DNA of 64,000 nucleotides from Tupaia tana. Taxonomy: Eukaryota > Chordata > Mammalia > Scandentia > Tupaiidae. Under the pieces are notes generated by a model. It was not told the origin of the DNA. It saw only the letters and a program-made list of their open reading frames with translations, and made no database searches. Below are positions 43,200 to 55,300 of the stretch, piece by piece. The stretch covers positions 1,240,001 to 1,304,000 of the forward strand of contig JAKSZU010000050.1 of NCBI GenBank assembly GCA_026018925.1. Direction: 5' to 3'. The position numbers and the translations under genes are program-made. The stretch's first letter is position 1; each line of letters opens with the position of its first letter.

Positions 43200-46100
43200 C
43201 TGTTAGTTTTCGGTTAACTGTTACGGTTGGAGTAAGCGTCAGTTTCAGGTTAGGGTGGGGGTTAAGCATAAGGTGTCCGCCTTGGGTTTCGGTTAGGTCT
43301 ATGGTTTCATTTAGGCTTCAGGTTAGGTTAGGATTAAACTTAGTTTGAGGGAGTAAGTTTAGGGCTACTGTTAGTTTTCGGTTCAGTGTTACGGTTGGAG
43401 TTAGCGTTAGGGTCCGGTTAGGGTTGGGGTTGAGCTTAAGGTGTCCGCCTAGGTTTACGGTTAGGTCTGTGATTTGAGTTAGGCTTCAGGTTAGGTTAGG
43501 TTTGAACTTAGTTTTAGGGAGTAAGTTTAGGGCTAATGTTAGTTTTAGGTTCAGTGTTACGGTTGGAGTTAGTGTGAGGATCAGGTTAGGTTTGGGTTTG
43601 AGCTTCAGGTGTCCGCCTAGGGTTAGGGTTAGGTGTATGGTTTAAATTAGGCTTCAGGGTAGGTTAGGTTTGAACTTAGTTTGAGGGAGTAAGTTTAGGG
43701 CTACTGTTAGTATTCGGTTCAGTGTTACTGTTGGAGTTAGCGTGAGGATCAGGTTAGGGTTGGGGTTGAGCTTAAGGTGTCCGCCTAGGGTTAGGGTTAG
43801 GTGTATGGCTTGATTTAGGCTTCAGGTTAGGTTAGGTTTGAACTTAGTTTGATGGAGTAAGTTTAGGGCTACTGTTAGTTTTCGGTTCAGTGTTACGGTT
43901 GGAGTTAGCGTGAGGGTCACGTTAGGGTTGAGGTTGAGTTTAAGGTGTCCGCATAGAGTTAGGGTTAGGTCTATGGTTTCATTTAGGCTTCAGGTTAGGT
44001 TAGGATTGAACTTAGTTTGAGGGAGTAAGTTTAGGGCTACTCTTAGTTTTCGGTTCAGTGATATGGTTGGAGTTAGTCTGGAGGTCAGGTTAGGGTTGGG
44101 GTTGAGCTTAAGGTGTCCGCCTAGGGTTAGGGTTAGGTGTATGATTTGATTTAGGCTTCAGGTTAGGTTAGGTTTGAAGTTAGTTTGAGGGAGTAAGTTT
44201 AGGGCTACTGTTAGTTTTCGGTTCAGTGTTACGGTTGGAGTTAGCGTGAGGGTCAGGTTAGGTTTGGGGTTGAGCTTCAGGTGTCCGCCTAGGTTTAGGG
44301 TTAGGTCTATGGTTTGAGTTAGGCTTCAGGTTAGATTATGTTTGAAGTTAGTTTGAGGGTGTAAGATCAGGGCTACTGTTAGTTTTCGGTTAACTGTTAC
44401 AGTTGGAGTAAGCGTCAGGTTCAGGTTAGGGTGGGGGTTATGCACAAGTTGTCCGCCTACGGTTAGGGTTAGGTCTAAGATTTGATTTAGGCTTCAGGTT
44501 AGGTTAGGTTTGAACTTATTTTGAGGCAGTAAGTTTAGGGCTACTGTTAGTTTTCGGTTAACTGTTACAGTTGGTGTAAGTGTCAGGGTCAGGTTAGGTT
44601 TGGGGTTGAGCTTAAGGTATCCGCCTAGGGTTAGGGTTAGGTGTATGGTCTGATTTAGGCTTCAGGTTAGGATAGGTTTCAACTTAGTTTGAGGGAGTAA
44701 GTTTAGGGCTACTGTTAATTTTCGTTTAACTGTTACGGTTGGACTAAGCGTCCGGGTCAGGTTATGGTGGGGGTTAACCATAAGGTGTCCGCCTAGGGTT
44801 AGGGTTAGGTCTATTTTTTCATTTAGGCTTCAGGTTAGGTTAGGATTGAACTTAGTTTGAGCGAGTAAGTTTAGGGCTACCCTTAGTTTTCAGTTCAGTG
44901 ATATGGTTGGAGTTAGGCTGGAGGTCAGGTTAGGGTTGGGGTTGAGCTTAAGGTGTGCGCCTAGGGTTAGGGTTAGGTGTATGGTTTAATTTAGGCTTCA
45001 GGTTAGGTTAGGTTTGAAGTTAGTTTGAGGGAGTAAGTTTAGGGCTACTGTTAGTTTTCAGTTAACTCTTACAGTTGGAGTAAGCGTCAGGGTCAGCGTA
45101 TGGTGGGGGTTAAGCATAAGGTGTACGCCTAGGGTTAGGGTTCGGTCTATGATTTGATTTAGGCTTCAGGTTAGGTTAGGTTTGAACTTAGTTTGAGGGA
45201 GTCAGTTTAGGGCTACTGTTAGTTTTCGGTTAACTGTTACGGTTGGAGTAAGCGTCAGGGTCAGGTTAGGTTTGGGGTTGAGCTTAAGGTGTCCGCCTAG
45301 GGTTAGGGTTAGGTGTATGGTTTGATTTAGGCTTCAGGTTAGGTTAGGTTTGAACTTAGTTTGAGGGAGTCAGTTTAGGGCTACTGTTAGTTTTCGTTTA
45401 ACTGTTACGGTTGGAGTAAGATTCAGGGTCAGGTTACGGTGGGGGTTAAGCATAAGGTGTCCGCCTGGGGTTAGGGTTAGTTCTATGGTTTAATTTAGGC
45501 ATCAGGTTAGGTTAGGATTGAACTAAGTTTGAGGGAGTAAGATTAGGGCTACTGTTAGTTTTCGGTTCAGTGTACGGTTGGATTTAGCCTCAGGGTCAGG
45601 ATAGGGTTGGGGTTAAGCTTAAGGTGTCCGCCTAGGGTTAGGATTAGGTCTATTGTTTGAGTTAGGCTTCAGGTTAGGTTAAGTTTGAACTTAGTTTGAA
45701 GGAGTAAGTTTAGGGCTACTGTTAGTTTTCGGTTCAGTGTTACGGTTGGAATTAGCGTGAGGGTCAGGTTAGTGTTGGGGTTGAACTTAAGGTGTCCGCC
45801 TACGGTTAGGGTTAGGTCTGTGGTTTGAGTTAGGCTTCAGGTTAGGTTAGGTTTGAACTTAGTTTGAGGGAGTAAGTTTAGGGCTACTGTTAGTTTTCGA
45901 TTCAGTGTTATGTTTGAGATAGAGTCAGGGTCAGGTTATGGTTGGGGTTGAGCTTCAGGTGTCCGCCAAGGGTTAGGATTAGGTCTATGGTTTGAGTTAG
46001 GCTTCAGGTTAGGTTAGGTTTGAACTTAGTTTGAGGTAGTAAGTTTAGGGCTACTGTTAGTATTCGGTTCAGTGTTACTGTTGGAGTTAGCGTGAGGATC

Positions 46101-46557
46101 AGGTTAGGGTTGGGGTTGAGCTTAAGGTGTCCGCCTAGGGTTAGGGTTAGGTTTATGGTTTGATTTAGGCTTCAGGTTAGGTTAGGTTTGAACTTCGTTT
46201 GAGGGAGTAAGTTTAGGGCTACTGTTAGTTTTCGGGTAACTGTTACGGTTTGAATTAGCGTCAGGGCCAGGTTATGGTTGGGGTTGAGCTTAAGGTGTCC
46301 GCCTAGAGTTACGGTTAGGTGTATGGTTTGATTTAGGCTTCAGGTTAGGTTATGTTTGAACTTAGTTTGAGGGCGTAAGTTTAGGGCTACTGTTAGTTTT
46401 CGGTTAACTGTTACGGTTGGAGATAGCGTCAGGGTCAGGTTAGATTTGGGGTTGAGCTTAAGGTGTCCGCCTAGGGTTAGGGTTAGGTGTATGGTTTGAT
46501 TTAGGCTTCAGGTTAGGTTAGGTTTGAAGTTAGTTTGAGGGAGTAAGTTTAGGGCTA
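43200..46557 (+). repeat. HOR-B unit, copy 3 (3,358 bp)
   Basis: Same unit, but with GATCAGGTT, GGGTTGAGGTTGAG (about 43,925), GGAGTTAGCG, TTTTCGGTTAAC, GTCCGGGTCAGG (about 44,750) and TTTTCAGTTCAGTG (about 44,887) in common with copy 4. It keeps GGATTAGGTCTATTG and GAACTAAG of copies 1 and 2, so it is intermediate between the left pair and copy 4. Confidence 0.93.
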
Positions 46558-49500
46558 CTGTTAGTTTTCGGTTAACTGTTACGGTTGGAGTAAGCGTCAG
46601 TTTCAGGTTAGGGTGGGGGTTAAGCATAAGGTGTCCGCCTTGGGTTTCGGTTAGGTCTATGGTTTCATTTAGGCTTCAGGTTAGGTTAGGATTAAACTTA
46701 GTTTGAGGGAGTAAGTTTAGGGCTACTGTTAGTTTTCGGTTCAGTGTTACGGTTGGAGTTAGCGTTAGGGTCCGGTTAGGGTTGGGGTTGAGCTTAAGGT
46801 GTCCGCCTAGGTTTACGGTTAGGTCTGTGATTTGAGTTAGGCTTCAGGTTAGGTTAGGTTTGAACTTAGTTTTAGGGAGTAAGTTTAGGGCTAATGTTAG
46901 TTTTAGGTTCAGTGTTACGGTTGGAGTTAGTGTGAGGATCAGGTTAGGTTTGGGTTTGAGCTTCAGGTGTCCGCCTAGGGTTAGGGTTAGGTGTATGGTT
47001 TAAATTAGGCTTCAGGGTAGGTTAGGTTTGAACTTAGTTTGAGGGAGTAAGTTTAGGGCTACTGTTAGTATTCGGTTCAGTGTTACTGTTGGAGTTAGCG
47101 TGAGGATCAGGTTAGGGTTGGGGTTGAGCTTAAGGTGTCCGCCTAGGGTTAGGGTTAGGTGTATGGCTTGATTTAGGCTTCAGGTTAGGTTAGGTTTGAA
47201 CTTAGTTTGATGGAGTAAGTTTAGGGCTACTGTTAGTTTTCGGTTCAGTGTTACGGTTGGAGTTAGCGTGAGGGTCACGTTAGGGTTGAGGTTGAGTTTA
47301 AGGTGTCCGCATAGAGTTAGGGTTAGGTCTATGGTTTCATTTAGGCTTCAGGTTAGGTTAGGATTGAACTTAGTTTGAGGGAGTAAGTTTAGGGCTACTC
47401 TTAGTTTTCGGTTCAGTGATATGGTTGGAGTTAGTCTGGAGGTCAGGTTAGGGTTGGGGTTGAGCTTAAGGTGTCCGCCTAGGGTTAGGGTTAGGTGTAT
47501 GATTTGATTTAGGCTTCAGGTTAGGTTAGGTTTGAAGTTAGTTTGAGGGAGTAAGTTTAGGGCTACTGTTAGTTTTCGGTTCAGTGTTACGGTTGGAGTT
47601 AGCGTGAGGGTCAGGTTAGGTTTGGGGTTGAGCTTCAGGTGTCCGCCTAGGTTTAGGGTTAGGTCTATGGTTTGAGTTAGGCTTCAGGTTAGATTATGTT
47701 TGAAGTTAGTTTGAGGGTGTAAGATCAGGGCTACTGTTAGTTTTCGGTTAACTGTTACAGTTGGAGTAAGCGTCAGGTTCAGGTTAGGGTGGGGGTTATG
47801 CACAAGTTGTCCGCCTACGGTTAGGGTTAGGTCTAAGATTTGATTTAGGCTTCAGGTTAGGTTAGGTTTGAACTTATTTTGAGGCAGTAAGTTTAGGGCT
47901 ACTGTTAGTTTTCGGTTAACTGTTACAGTTGGTGTAAGTGTCAGGGTCAGGTTAGGTTTGGGGTTGAGCTTAAGGTATCCGCCTAGGGTTAGGGTTAGGT
48001 GTATGGTCTGATTTAGGCTTCAGGTTAGGATAGGTTTCAACTTAGTTTGAGGGAGTAAGTTTAGGGCTACTGTTAATTTTCGTTTAACTGTTACGGTTGG
48101 ACTAAGCGTCCGGGTCAGGTTATGGTGGGGGTTAACCATAAGGTGTCCGCCTAGGGTTAGGGTTAGGTCTATTTTTTCATTTAGGCTTCAGGTTAGGTTA
48201 GGATTGAACTTAGTTTGAGCGAGTAAGTTTAGGGCTACCCTTAGTTTTCAGTTCAGTGATATGGTTGGAGTTAGGCTGGAGGTCAGGTTAGGGTTGGGGT
48301 TGAGCTTAAGGTGTGCGCCTAGGGTTAGGGTTAGGTGTATGGTTTAATTTAGGCTTCAGGTTAGGTTAGGTTTGAAGTTAGTTTGAGGGAGTAAGTTTAG
48401 GGCTACTGTTAGTTTTCAGTTAACTCTTACAGTTGGAGTAAGCGTCAGGGTCAGCGTATGGTGGGGGTTAAGCATAAGGTGTACGCCTAGGGTTAGGGTT
48501 CGGTCTATGATTTGATTTAGGCTTCAGGTTAGGTTAGGTTTGAACTTAGTTTGAGGGAGTCAGTTTAGGGCTACTGTTAGTTTTCGGTTAACTGTTACGG
48601 TTGGAGTAAGCGTCAGGGTCAGGTTAGGTTTGGGGTTGAGCTTAAGGTGTCCGCCTAGGGTTAGGGTTAGGTGTATGGTTTGATTTAGGCTTCAGGTTAG
48701 GTTAGGTTTGAACTTAGTTTGAGGGAGTCAGTTTAGGGCTACTGTTAGTTTTCGTTTAACTGTTACGGTTGGAGTAAGATTCAGGGTCAGGTTACGGTGG
48801 GGGTTAAGCATAAGGTGTCCGCCTGGGGTTAGGGTTAGTTCTATGGTTTAATTTAGGCATCAGGTTAGGTTAGGATTGAACTATGTTTGAGGGAGTAAGA
48901 TTAGGGCTACTGTTAGTTTTCGGTTCAGTGTACGGTTGGATTTAGCCTCAGGGTCAGGATAGGGTTGGGGTTAAGCTTAAGGTGTCCGCCTAGGGTTAGG
49001 GTTAGGTCTATTGTTTGAGTTAGGCTTCAGGTTAGGTTAAGTTTGAACTTAGTTTGAAGGAGTAAGTTTAGGGCTACTGTTAGTTTTCGGTTCAGTGTTA
49101 CGGTTGGAATTAGCGTGAGGGTCAGGTTAGTGTTGGGGTTGAACTTAAGGTGTCCGCCTACGGTTAGGGTTAGGTCTGTGGTTTGAGTTAGGCTTCAGGT
49201 TAGGTTAGGTTTGAACTTAGTTTGAGGGAGTAAGTTTAGGGCTACTGTTAGTTTTCGATTCAGTGTTATGTTTGAGATAGAGTCAGGGTCAGGTTATGGT
49301 TGGGGTTGAGCTTCAGGTGTCCGCCAAGGGTTAGGATTAGGTCTATGGTTTGAGTTAGGCTTCAGGTTAGGTTAGGTTTGAACTTAGTTTGAGGTAGTAA
49401 GTTTAGGGCTACTGTTAGTATTCGGTTCAGTGTTGCTGTTGGAGTTAGCGTGAGGATCAGGTTAGGGTTGGGGTTGAGCTTAAGGTGTCCGCCTAGGGTT

Positions 49501-49771
49501 AGGGTTAGGTTTATGGTTTGATTTAGGCTTCAGGTTAGGTTAGGTTTGAACTTCGTTTGAGGGAGTAAGTTTAGGGCTACTGTTAGTTTTCGGGTAACTG
49601 TTACGGTTTGAATTAGCGTCAGGGCCAGGTTATGGTTGGGGTTGAGCTTAAGGTGTCCGCCTAGAGTTTCGGTTAGGTGTATGGTTTGATTTAGGCTTCA
49701 GGTTAGGTTATGTTTGAACTTAGTTTGAGGGCGTAAGTTTAGGGCTACTGTTAGTTTTCGGTTAACTGTTA
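46558..49771 (+). repeat. HOR-B unit, copy 4 (right end replaced)
   Basis: Matches copies 1-3 to about 49,771, some 145 bp before the unit would close. From there GTTATGGTTGG, GAGCTTCAGG and CCTAGGCTTAGGG mark a different monomer series. Derived marks GGGTTAGGTCTATTG (about 48,999), GAACTATGTTTG (about 48,876) and GTGTTGCTGTTGG (about 49,430) are shared only with the partial copy at 52,372-54,848. Most of this copy lies inside the first 5,205-bp unit. Confidence 0.9.
49168..49770 (+). repeat. Left copy of a 1,007-bp-lag duplication inside the 5,205-bp unit
   Basis: TGTTTGAGATAGAGTC, CCAAGGGTTAGGATT, GTTAGTATTCGG, GAACTTCGTTTGAGG, TTTGAATTAGCG and CTAGAGTT recur at 50,175-50,778, six monomers less 1 bp downstream. 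This is a second copy of the T cassette within the same large unit. Confidence 0.85.
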
Positions 49772-50174
49772 TGGTTGGAGATAGCGTCAGGGTCAGGTTA
49801 GGTTTGGGGTTGAGCTTCAGGTGTCCGCCTAGGCTTAGGGTTAGGTCTATGGTTTGAGTTAGGCTTCAGGTTAGGTTAGGTTTGAACATAGTTTGAGGGA
49901 GTAAATTTAGGACTACTGTTAGTTTTCGGTTAACTGTTACGGTTGGAGTTAGCGTCAGGGTCAGGTTAGGGTTAGGGTTGAGCTTAAGGTGTCCGCCTAG
50001 GGTTTGGGTTAGTTGTATGGTTTGATTTTGGCTTCAAGTTAGGTTAGGTTTGAAGTTAGTTTGAGGGAGTAAGTTTAGGGCTACTGTTAGTTTTCGGTTA
50101 ACTGTTACAGTTGGAGTAAGCGTCAGGGTCAGGAGAGGGTGGGGTTTAAGCATAAGGTGTCCGCCTAGGGTTAG

Positions 50175-50778
50175 GGTTAGGTCTGTGGTTTGAGTTAGGC
50201 TTCAGGTTAGGTTAGGTTTGAACTTAGTTTGAGGGAGTAAGTTTAGGGCTACTGTTAGTTTTCGGTTCAGTGTTATGTTTGAGATAGAGTCAGGGTCAGG
50301 TTATGGTTGGGGTTGAGCTTCAGGTGTCCGCCAAGGGTTAGGATTAGGTCTATGGTTTGAGTTAGGCTTCAGGTTAGGTTAGGTTTGAACTTAGTTTGAG
50401 GTAGTAAGTTTAGGGCTACTGTTAGTATTCGGTTCAGTGTTACTGTTGGAGTTAGCGTGAGGATCAGGTTAGGGTTGGGGTTGAGCTTAAGGTGTCCGCC
50501 TAGGGTTAGGGTTAGGTTTATGGTTTGATTTAGGCTTCAGGTTAGGTTAGGTTTGAACTTCGTTTGAGGGAGTAAGTTTAGGGCTACTGTTAGTTTTTGG
50601 GTAACTGTTACGGTTTGAATTAGCGTCAGGGCCAGGTTATGGTTGGGGTTGAGCTTAAGGTGTCCGCCTAGAGTTACGGTTAGGTGTATGGTTTGATTTA
50701 GGCTTCAGGTTAGGTTATGTTTGAACTTAGTTTGAGGGCGTAAGTTTAGGGCTACTGTTAGTTTTCGGTTAACTGTTA
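50175..50778 (+). repeat. Right copy of the 1,007-bp-lag duplication
   Basis: Same series as 49,168-49,770. It has CGGTTCAGTGTTATG where the left copy has CGATTCAG, and TTTTTGGGTAACTG where the left copy has TTTTCGGGTAACTG. It is carried into the second 5,205-bp unit and all HOR-C copies. Confidence 0.85.
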
Positions 50779-52371
50779 CGGTTGGAGATAGCGTCAGGGT
50801 CAGGTTAGGTTTGGGGTTGAGCTTAAGGTGTCCGCCTAGGGTTAGGGTTAGGTGTATGGTTTGATTTAGGCTTCAGGTTAGGTTAGGTTTGAAGTTAGTT
50901 TGAGGGAGTAAGTTTAGGGCTACTGTTAGTTTTCAGTTAACTGTTACAGTTGGAGTAAGCGTCAGGGTCAGGATAGGGTGGGGTTTAAGCATAAGGTGTC
51001 CGCCTAGGGTTAGGGTTAGGTCTATGATTAGATTTAGGCTTCAGGTTAGGTTAGGTTTGAACTTAGTTTGATGGAGTAAGTTTAGGGCTACTGTTAGTTT
51101 TCGGTTCAGTGTTACGGTTGGAGTTAGCGTGAGGGTCACGTTTGGGTTTGGGTTGAGTTTAAGGTGTCCGCGTATAGTTAGGGTTAGGTCAATGATTTCA
51201 TTTAGGCTTCAGGTTAGGTTAGGATTGAACTTAGTTTGAGGGAGTAAGTTTAGGGCTACTCTTTGTTTTCGGTTCAGTGATATGGTTGGAGTTAGCCTGG
51301 AAGTCAGGTTAGGGTTGGGGTTGAGCTTAAGGTGTCCGCCTAGGGTTAGGGTTAGGTGTATGATTTGATTTAGGCTTCAGGTTAGGTTAGGTTTGAAGTT
51401 AGTTTGAGGGAGTAAGTTTAGGGCTACTGTTAGTTTTCGGTTCAGTGTTACGGTTGGAGTTAGCGTGAGGGTCAGGTTAGGGTTGGGGTTGAGCTTAAGG
51501 TGTCCGCCTAGGGTTAGGGTTAGGTCTGTGGTTTGAGTTAGGCTTCAGGTTAGGTTAGGTTTGAACTTAGTTTGAGGGAGTAAGTTTAGGACTACTGTTA
51601 GTTTTCGGTTCAGTGTTATGGTTGGAGATAGCGTCAGGGTCAGGTTAGGGTTGGGGTTGAGCTTCAGGTGTCCGCCTAGGGTTAGGGTTAGGTCTATGGT
51701 TTGAGTTAGGCTTCAGGTTAGATTATGTTTGAAGTTAGTTTGAGGGTGTAAGATCAGGGCTACTGTTAGTTTTCGGTTAACTGTTACAGTTGGAGTAAGC
51801 GTCAGGTTCAGGTTAGGGTGGGGGTTAAGCATAAGTTGTCCGCCTATGGTTAGGGTTAGGTCTATGATTTGATATAGGCTTCAGGTTAGGTGAGGTTTGA
51901 ACTTAGTTTGAGGGAGTAAGTTTAGGGCTACTGTCAGTTTTCGGTTCAGTGTTATGGTTGGAGTTAGCGTGGGTGTCCGGATAGGGTTGGGGTTGAGCTT
52001 AAGGTGTCCACCTAGGGTTAGGGTTAGGTCTGTGGTTTGAGATAGACTTCAGGTTAGGTTAGGTTTGAACTTAGTTTGAGGGAGTAAGTTTAGGGCTACT
52101 GTTAGTTTTCAGTTCAGTGTTACGGATGGAGATAGCGTCAGGGTCAGGTTAGGGTTGTGGTTGAGCTTCAGGTGTCCGCCTAGGCTTAGGGTTAGGTCTA
52201 TGGTTTGAGTTAGGCTTCAGGTTAGGTTAGGTTTGAACATAGTTTTAGGGAGTAAGTTTAGGACTACTGTTAGTTTTCGGTTCAGTGTTACGGTTGGAGT
52301 TAGCGTGAGGGTCAGGTTAGGGTTAGGGTTGAGCTTAAGGTGTCCGCCTAGGGTTAGGGTTAGGTGTATGG

Positions 52372-55300
52372 TTTGATTTAGGCTTCAGGTTAGGTTAGGT
52401 TTGAACTTAGTTTGATGGAGTAAGTTTAGGGCTACTGTTAGTTTTCGGTTCAGTGTTACGGTTGGAGTTAGCGTGAGGGTCACGTTAGGGTTGGGGTTGA
52501 GTTTAAGGTGTCCGCATAGAGTTAGGGTTAGGTCTATGGTTTCATTTAGGCTTCAGGTTAGGTTAGGATTGAACTTAGTTTGAGGGAGTAAGTTTAGGGC
52601 TACTCTTAGTTTTCGGTTCAGTGATATGGTTGGAGTTAGTCTGGAGGTCAGGTTAGGGTTGGGGTTGAGCTTAAGGTGTCCGCCTAGGGTTAGGGTTAGG
52701 TGTATGATTTGATTTAGGCTTCAGGTTAGGTTAGGTTTGAAGTTAGTTTGAGGGAGTAAGTTTAGGGCTACTGTTAGTTTTCGGTTCAGTGTTACGGTTG
52801 GAGTTAGCGTGAGGGTCAGGTTAGGTTTGGGGTTGAGCTTCAGGTGTCCGCCTAGGTTTAGGGTTAGGTCTATGGTTTGAGTTAGGCTTCAGGTTAGATT
52901 ATGTTTGAAGTTAGTTTGAGGGTGTAAGATCAGGGCTACTGTTAGTTTTCGGTTAACTGTTACAGTTGGAGTAAGCGTCAGGTTCAGGTTAGGGTGGGGG
53001 TTATGCACAAGTTGTCCGCCTACGGTTAGGGTTAGGTCTAAGATTTGATTTAGGCTTCAGGTTAGGTTAGGTTTGAACTTATTTTGAGGCAGTAAGTTTA
53101 GGGCTACTGTTAGTTTTCGGTTAACTGTTACAGTTGGTGTAAGTGTCAGGGTCAGGTTAGGTTTGGGGTTGAGCTTAAGGTATCCGCCTAGGGTTAGGGT
53201 TAGGTGTATGGTCTGATTTAGGCTTCAGGTTAGGATAGGTTTCAACTTAGTTTGAGGGAGTTAGTTTAGGGCTACTGTTAATTTTCGTTTAACTGTTACG
53301 GTTGGACTAAGCGTCCGGGTCAGGTTATGGTGGGGGTTAACCATAAGGTGTCCGCCTAGGGTTAGGGTTAGGTCTATTTTTTCATTTAGGCTTCAGGTTA
53401 GGTTAGGATTGAACTTAGTTTGAGCGAGTAAGTTTAGGGCTACCCTTAGTTTTCAGTTCAGTGATATGGTTGGAGTTAGGCTGGAGGTCAGGTTAGGGTT
53501 GGGGTTGAGCTTAAGGTGTGCGCCTAGGGTTAGGGTTAGGTGTATGGTTTAATTTAGGCTTCAGGTTAGGTTAGGTTTGAAGTTAGTTTGAGGGAGTAAG
53601 TTTAGGGCTACTGTTAGTTTTCAGTTAACTCTTACAGTTGGAGTAAGCGTCAGGGTCAGCGTATGGTGGGGGTTAAGCATAAGGTGTACGCCTAGGGTTA
53701 GGGTTCGGTCTATGATTTGATTTAGGCTTCAGGTTAGGTTAGGTTTGAACTTAGTTTGAGGGAGTCAGTTTAGGGCTACTGTTAGTTTTCGGTTAACTGT
53801 TACGGTTGGAGTAAGCGTCAGGGTCAGGTTAGGTTTGGGGTTGAGCTTAAGGTGTCCGCCTAGGGTTAGGGTTAGGTGTATGGTTTGATTTAGGCTTCAG
53901 GTTAGGTTAGGTTTGAACTTAGTTTGAGGGAGTCAGTTTAGGGCTACTGTTAGTTTTCGTTTAACTGTTACGGTTGGAGTAAGATTCAGGGTCAGGTTAC
54001 GGTGGGGGTTAAGCATAAGGTGTCCGCCTGGGGTTAGGGTTAGTTCTATGGTTTAATTTAGGCATCAGGTTAGGTTAGGATTGAACTATGTTTGAGGGAG
54101 TAAGATTAGGGCTACTGTTAGTTTTCGGTTCAGTGTACGGTTGGATTTAGCCTCAGGGTCAGGATAGGGTTGGGGTTAAGCTTAAGGTGTCCGCCTAGGG
54201 TTAGGGTTAGGTCTATTGTTTGAGTTAGGCTTCAGGTTAGGTTAAGTTTGAACTTAGTTTGAAGGAGTAAGTTTAGGGCTACTGCTAGTTTTCGGTTCAG
54301 TGTTACGGTTGGAATTAGCGTGAGGGTCAGGTTAGTGTTGGGGTTGAACTTAAGGTGTCCGCCTACGGTTAGGGTTAGGTCTGTGGTTTGAGTTAGGCTT
54401 CAGGTTAGGTTAGGTTTGAACTTAGTTTGAGGGAGTAAGTTTAGGGCTACTGTTAGTTTTCGATTCAGTGTTATGTTTGAGATAGAGTCAGGGTCAGGTT
54501 ATGGTTGGGGTTGAGCTTCAGGTGTCCGCCAAGGGTTAGGATTAGGTCTATGGTTTGAGTTAGGCTTCAGGTTAGGTTAGGTTTGAACTTAGTTTGAGGT
54601 AGTAAGTTTAGGGCTACTGTTAGTATTCGGTTCAGTGTTGCTGTTGGAGTTAGCGTGAGGATCAGGTTAGGGTTGGGGTTGAGCTTAAGGTGTCCGCCTA
54701 GGGTTAGGGTTAGGTTTATGGTTTGATTTAGGCTTCAGGTTAGGTTAGGTTTGAACTTCGTTTGAGGGAGTAAGTTTAGGGCTACTGTTAGTTTTCGGGT
54801 AACTGTTACGGTTTGAATTAGCGTCAGGGCCAGGTTATGGTTGCGGTTGAGCTTAAGGTGTCCGCCTAGAGTTACGGTTAGGTGTATGGTTTGATTTAGG
54901 CTTCAGGTTAGGTTATGTTTGAACTTAGTTTGAGGGCGTAAGTTTAGGGCTACTGTTAGTTTTCGGTTAACTGTTATGGTTGGAGATAGCGTCAGGGTCA
55001 GGTTAGGTTTGGGGTTGAGCTTCAGGTGTCCGCCTAGGCTTAGGGTTAGGTCTATGGTTTGAGTTAGGCTTCAGGTTAGGTTAGGTTTGAACATAGTTTG
55101 AGGGAGTAAATTTAGGACTACTGTTAGTTTTCGGTTAACTGTTACGGTTGGAGTTAGCGTCAGGGTCAGGTTAGGGTTAGGGTTGAGCTTAAGGTGTCCG
55201 CCTAGGGTTTGGGTTAGTTGTATGGTTTGATTTTGGCTTCAAGTTAGGTTAGGTTTGAAGTTAGTTTGAGGGAGTAAGTTTAGGGCTACTGTTAGTTTTC

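Larger units (their letters stand above)
47167..52371 (+). repeat. 5,205-bp unit, copy A (31 monomers)
   Basis: A tandem duplication with a lag of 5,205 bp (31 x 168 less 3), measured at GGTCACGT (47,273 and 52,478) and at AGGAGAGGGT (50,131 and 55,336). The three missing bases are accounted for by CAGTGTACGG near 48,927 and TGTTTGAGATAG near 49,270 and 50,277. Each copy is made of the rest of an HOR-B unit plus about 2.6 kb of different monomers, so it arose after HOR-B had formed. Confidence 0.92.
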
